DNA of 21,019 bases from Bipolaris cookei (taxonomy: Eukaryota; Ascomycota; Dothideomycetes; Pleosporales; Pleosporaceae), in assembly GCA_002286855.1 (NCBI GenBank), contig NRSV01000115.1, positions 1 through 21,019 on the forward strand, given 5' to 3'. Within the stretch, counting starts at the first letter, position 1, and every line of letters starts with the position of its first letter. Shown in pieces: positions 19,257 through 21,019 of this stretch. The translations under genes and the position numbers were made by a program. A model generated the notes under the pieces. The model was given only the letters and a program-made list of their open reading frames with translations. It ran no database searches and was not told where the DNA came from.

Positions 19257-19770
19257 GTTTGGAAAGAAGATTTTGATTAAGAATTTTTAGGACCTAGGCA
19301 CGGTTGGACTTTCCAAATGATAGACTATATAACTGTATAGGATCCATCAACATGTGTGGCGGTGAGAGCGTAGCCGAGAATTGCTTGATCCTCCGGCTCC
19401 GAGACCGAAGGCAGCCGAACAACGAGCACCAGTATCCCCTCCCTACAAGCACCACACCCCTTCAATACTGTTCAGTGTGCGCCCTCCTCAAACCGTGATT
19501 TACTATGCCTCCAAATTGGCTTCTTTTTGAGCGATCTACGTTAGGTAGAGGCCTCATTGGCCGCTTAGAGCTCAGCGTCGTGGTTGCGCAGAATCACAGC
19601 TAAATGTACTAGTATTATCTCAATGCCTTTGATAAGCTGTGTAGGTGAGTTGACAATAATTTTAGATGACCTATCTAGGTGGAGCTAAATGTTGGAGTCT
19701 CAGTTCGACTCAACGTCAATTGAGACTGCAATTTGTTAGGTTTATCTGACGTTCTTGACTGCTATCGTCC
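19257..19770. promoter_or_regulatory. Upstream region of the diterpene cyclase
   Basis: No gene is supported. On the minus strand, TTATATAG (19325-19332) lies about 70 nt before the ATG and could be a TATA element. The plus strand near 19386-19402 reads TCCGGCTCCGAGACCGA, a cluster of CGG/CCG-type triplets (minus strand TCGGTCTCGGAGCCGG), comparable with the CTCGGA/TCCGAG sites ahead of other cluster genes. Regulatory roles are inferred. Confidence 0.3.
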
Positions 19771-19774
19771 AAGA

Positions 19775-19960
19775 TAGGACATGGTGGTGTACGCAACCGC
19801 ACTTCTAGCTTGAACATCACAGCCTTCGGATCGAATGGAACCAATCCAGTGCCTCAAAAGCTTGCCTTGGTATTGCTCCCAGTAATTGTAGAGTCGAAAG
19901 CGGCTTTGGAGTACGGCAAGAACTCAAGCTTCGTGATATATTTGATCCTGTGACCAGCCG
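19775..19960 (-). pseudogene. Fragment of pogo-type transposase
   Basis: Read on the minus strand, the segment gives IKYITKLEFLPYSKAAFDSTIT, then after frame changes GTGLVPFDPKAVMFKLEVRLRT. This parallels ITKLEFLPAFKAAFN...GLVPLHPDAVLLKLDIKLGT of the transposase at 14287-15888, so it is a diverged relative. Only the C-terminal part of the catalytic region is left. Confidence 0.7.
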
Positions 19961-20099
19961 TAAAGTGGAGAAAATTGTTGATCTATTCTGCTACGAGCTA
20001 TGGAGGAACGAGAGGTGCGTAGGTGCTGACTAAGTCGGATCGATCCTAATCGGGTGCTCTACCGAGGGTTGTCACCGAAGCTGGTGAGATTTATCCCGA

Positions 20100-20535
20100 A
20101 TGCTATGTAAAGATCTTGTACGGCTATGAGGTTCAAGGGCTCACTCGCTATGGAATTCAACACATTGATGAAAAAGATTTCACGGAAATATATACTATGA
20201 TGCGGCCATTTGTCTTCACATTTCAGACCAGAAACAGCACATACTACTACCGAACTAAAGCAGCAGGCAAGGCTCATACGGAATATCCTTCAGCGCCAGT
20301 CACAGAGCCCTAATAGCCAAGCACTTGGTAAACTTGTTAAAGGATGCCAGATGGCGATGTATTCCGCTGCTATGCTTGCTAAGGAGAATGTGAAGCTTCA
20401 TACGGGGAATCAACGTCGAAAGCGGGAGCAGCACCAATGTCCAAGGTATATTGCACATGGAGGGACTTAAAAGGCTCAAAAGGCACAACTTCTGGTTGAG
20501 GGATTGGAGAATAGGAAGCAGGAGGCTGATTAAAA
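20100..20535 (+). pseudogene. C-terminal relic of a Fot1-type pogo transposase
   Basis: Plus-strand phrases RYGIQHIDEKDFTEIY, then RPETAHTTTELKQQARLIRN, then LGKLVKGCQMAMYSAAMLAKEN and CPRYIAHGGT correspond to the C-terminal third of Fot1-type DDE_1 transposases (HID..DF..IY, then a coiled Ala/Glu-rich tail with YIA.GG). The segments lie in two frames and a stop follows HGGT at 20468. It differs in subfamily from the element at 14166-15913 and lies in the opposite orientation to the fragment at 19775-19960. Confidence 0.7.
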
Positions 20536-20906
20536 CCGGGTAGGTCAGATGTGACAGCGAGCACCACCAACATGCATCAATTGACATATCTAAGACCATA
20601 TAAGGTGTTAATATACCAGTGTCTTAGGAAGCTCTGAAGCATAGATATACTCAAATATATTTTATTATGGCGGAGTAATCGTACGAAGGCCCGTCCCGAT
20701 TTGGGACGCGCAGGTGACTAATTTGCATACGCGTCAACAATCAATCCGCATTACAATCCCACCAATTAGATCAAACAACCCGTAATCAATCAAATCCAAT
20801 CCAGAGGTGGAGATTGTATTGGATAGACTGGATTGATATATTTCTCGTGCACGGTCCACTTACTTAATCAGGCAAAAGGTGGATCTATGGTTAGTTATAC
20901 TAACGT
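20536..20906. other. Repeat-flanking spacer with a small hairpin
   Basis: No gene. A hairpin CGTCCC-GATTT-GGGACG lies at 20692-20708, of the type found at or near the ends of pogo/mariner elements. The remainder is AT-rich. Confidence 0.4.
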
Positions 20907-21019
20907 ACGTAGGTTACAAGCAAGCCGCGCACCCCACCAAGTATCTCAGCTATCTCAGCCAATCAAATTAAAACAAATCGACGAGCTGCTACTATCTATC
21001 GAGTTCCTGAATCTACCCT
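20907..21019 (+). mobile_element. 5' end of a second copy of the pogo element, cut by the window edge
   Basis: From ACGTAGGTTACAAGC (20907) to the window edge, the 113 nt equal the reverse complement of 15801-15913 except for one G-to-A change (AAGCGAGCC to AAGCAAGCC). It includes the terminal inverted repeat and the start of the helix-turn-helix coding segment (NRRAATIYRVPESTL). The preceding bases read TAACGT, so the TA is four bases further out than in the other copy. It is transcriptionally opposite to the copy at 14166-15913, and the diterpene cyclase lies between them. Confidence 0.85.

Overview
The window looks like nuclear DNA from a filamentous ascomycete (Pezizomycotina). The genes carry short introns of 48-111 nt (one of 262 nt) with GT..AG ends and CTAAC/CTGAC-like branch sites. 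Coding blocks are GC-richer than the AT-rich spacers, and relics of pogo/Fot1-type DNA transposons are littered with stop codons in a pattern resembling repeat-induced point mutation (RIP). No bacterial-style operons, rRNA, tRNA or CRISPR were seen.

The window holds most of a diterpenoid biosynthetic gene cluster. From left to right: a cytochrome P450 (5' end off the window, + strand, ends 1458); a TauD/TfdA-type 2-oxoglutarate (2OG) dioxygenase in four exons (1700-2923, +); a decayed pogo-type transposase (3594-5070, -); a geranylgeranyl diphosphate synthase in four exons (5585-7375, -) divergent from an intronless, N-terminally short HMG-CoA reductase (8138-9805, +); an isopenicillin-N-synthase-type 2OG dioxygenase in three exons (11566-12782, +); a block of nested transposon relics (about 13800-16540); a diterpene cyclase in four exons with an intact class II DxDD motif (17064-19256, -); and further transposon relics up to the edge, where a second, almost identical copy of the element at 14166-15913 begins in the opposite orientation.

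The enzymes suggest a pathway. The dedicated HMG-CoA reductase raises mevalonate flux, GGPPS makes the C20 chain, the class II cyclase protonates and cyclises GGPP to a copalyl-diphosphate-like bicycle, and a P450 plus two unrelated 2OG-Fe(II) oxygenases decorate the scaffold. This is inferred from families and proximity; the product cannot be read from sequence.

The most interesting observation is that the cyclase model stops at about 669 residues, where the class I (ionisation-dependent) alpha domain of normal fungal bifunctional copalyl diphosphate/kaurene-type synthases would begin. I see no class I domain downstream before the transposon block. It is either a class-II-only fungal cyclase needing a partner encoded elsewhere, or a truncated enzyme in a cluster being eroded by transposons. 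The two nearly identical inverted pogo ends bracketing this gene are the second point of interest.
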